From Verrucomicrobiota bacterium (GTDB taxonomy: Bacteria > Verrucomicrobiota > Verrucomicrobiia > Chthoniobacterales > UBA10450), in NCBI GenBank assembly GCA_003218735.1, contig QHOJ01000162.1:1-5916 (forward strand): DNA of 5,916 bases, in the 5' to 3' direction. Made by a program: the position numbers and the translations under genes. The notes beneath the pieces are model-generated. The model did no database searches. It was not told where the DNA came from and saw only the letters and a list, made by a program, of their open reading frames with translations. Of the stretch, positions 5,533 through 5,916 are shown piece after piece. How positions within the stretch are numbered: position 1 is the first letter of the stretch; each line of letters starts with the position of its first letter.

Positions 5533-5916
5533 CTATGGGCCGTAGCTTTTGGTGAATTTCTTCTTCGATTCCGCCTCGGGTTCGGTGGAACTGATCGGCG
5601 CTGATGGCTCCGGCGTGCCTGCGGAGGATTGTTCCGCCGGTTTTGGTGGCGGCATGGGCGCCGGTGTGGGTTGCTGCGGTTGCGCTGTCCCTTTAGGCGC
5701 TTCCCGCGCTACTTCGACATACGCCATCTGCAAATTGGAAAGAGCGTTGCGCAGCACGGTGGATTCCTCGTTTGTCAGATTGCCACGCGTTTTTTCCTGA
5801 ATCATGGCCAGCTGATCGATGAACATTTTTGCCAGTTCCAGGTTCACTTCGCCCTCGCCGGTTTTTGGGTTCGGAATCTGCCCAAGAAAAAGGGCGGCAT
5901 TCTGTGCCTGCATCAT
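5533..5916 (-). CDS. DUF1844 domain protein, C-terminal part (start outside window)
   Basis: The frame is open to the right edge, and the first visible residues (MMQAQNAALFLGQIPNP) lie inside the DUF1844 domain, which normally has residues before them (such as F.EFV). I therefore treat the gene as cut at its 5' end rather than starting at 5916. The domain continues with GEVNLELAKMFIDQLAMIQEKTRGNLTNEE and ends near LRNALSNLQMAYVEV (visible residues about 56-70). A Pro/Ala/Glu-rich, probably disordered tail follows (about 74-118), closing with the basic KKKFTKSYGP. DUF1844 is a short helical domain of unknown biochemical role found in Verrucomicrobiota, Planctomycetota, Acidobacteriota and deltaproteobacterial groups. 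It shares the kinase strand, with its stop 107 bp before ATG 5425, so read-through into the kinase is possible but not shown. There is no sign of damage in the visible part. Confidence 0.85.
   Translation of the reverse strand: MMQAQNAALFLGQIPNPKTGEGEVNLELAKMFIDQLAMIQEKTRGNLTNEESTVLRNALSNLQMAYVEVAREAPKGTAQPQQPTPAPMPPPKPAEQSSAGTPEPSAPISSTEPEAESKKKFTKSYGP

Noticed and set aside
1..5916. A new defence, mobile or biosynthetic system
   Set aside because: No transposase, integrase, CRISPR repeats, toxin-antitoxin pair, tRNA or attachment repeats were seen; every sizeable frame is a known family or an antisense shadow.

Overview
The window is bacterial chromosomal DNA with tightly packed genes and roughly mid-50s percent GC by eye. 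It has the gene mix of a Gram-negative lineage: an MlaF/MlaD phospholipid-transport pair, a DUF1844 protein, a bacterial type IB topoisomerase and a CHASE3 hybrid histidine kinase. I lean towards a soil Verrucomicrobiota-like organism, because DUF1844 proteins, MCE proteins of this length with a WPSTKKYP motif, and topoisomerases of this type occur together there. That is inference; no rRNA or other marker gene is present.

Layout. Positions 1-1572 (+ strand) hold the 3' part of an MlaF-type ABC ATPase gene, overlapped by 20 bp by an MCE/MlaD-family gene. Together they should form part of an inner-membrane ABC system that moves phospholipids across the envelope. Only 14 bp separate the MCE stop from the convergent stop of a complete type IB topoisomerase (minus strand, from 1587). 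The topoisomerase has all five active-site residues, but its start is ambiguous. Upstream of it lie a 44-codon N-terminal stub of a DUF4386 membrane protein (3016-3150) and a 16-codon mini-ORF (3147-3197) that overlaps it by ATGA. Both follow directly behind a hybrid histidine kinase. The right edge (5533-5916, minus) is the C-terminal part of a DUF1844 protein.

The most informative region is 3016-5425, which carries several signs of gene decay. The kinase (TM, CHASE3, TM, PAS, HisKA, HATPase, REC) keeps every catalytic residue but lies in two reading frames. At 4662-4668 the start of the PAS domain is missing about 13 residues, best explained by a deletion of about 35 bp. In addition, the first membrane helix has no conventional start codon long enough to include it, and an in-frame TGA at 5363-5365 separates it from an open frame reaching an ATG at 5425. 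The adjacent DUF4386 gene is cut to its first 44 codons. I read this as a recently inactivated sensor kinase beside a truncated membrane-protein gene, between intact housekeeping genes.

I found no mobile element, CRISPR array, tRNA, rRNA or convincing new system. The interest lies in the broken genes and their junctions.
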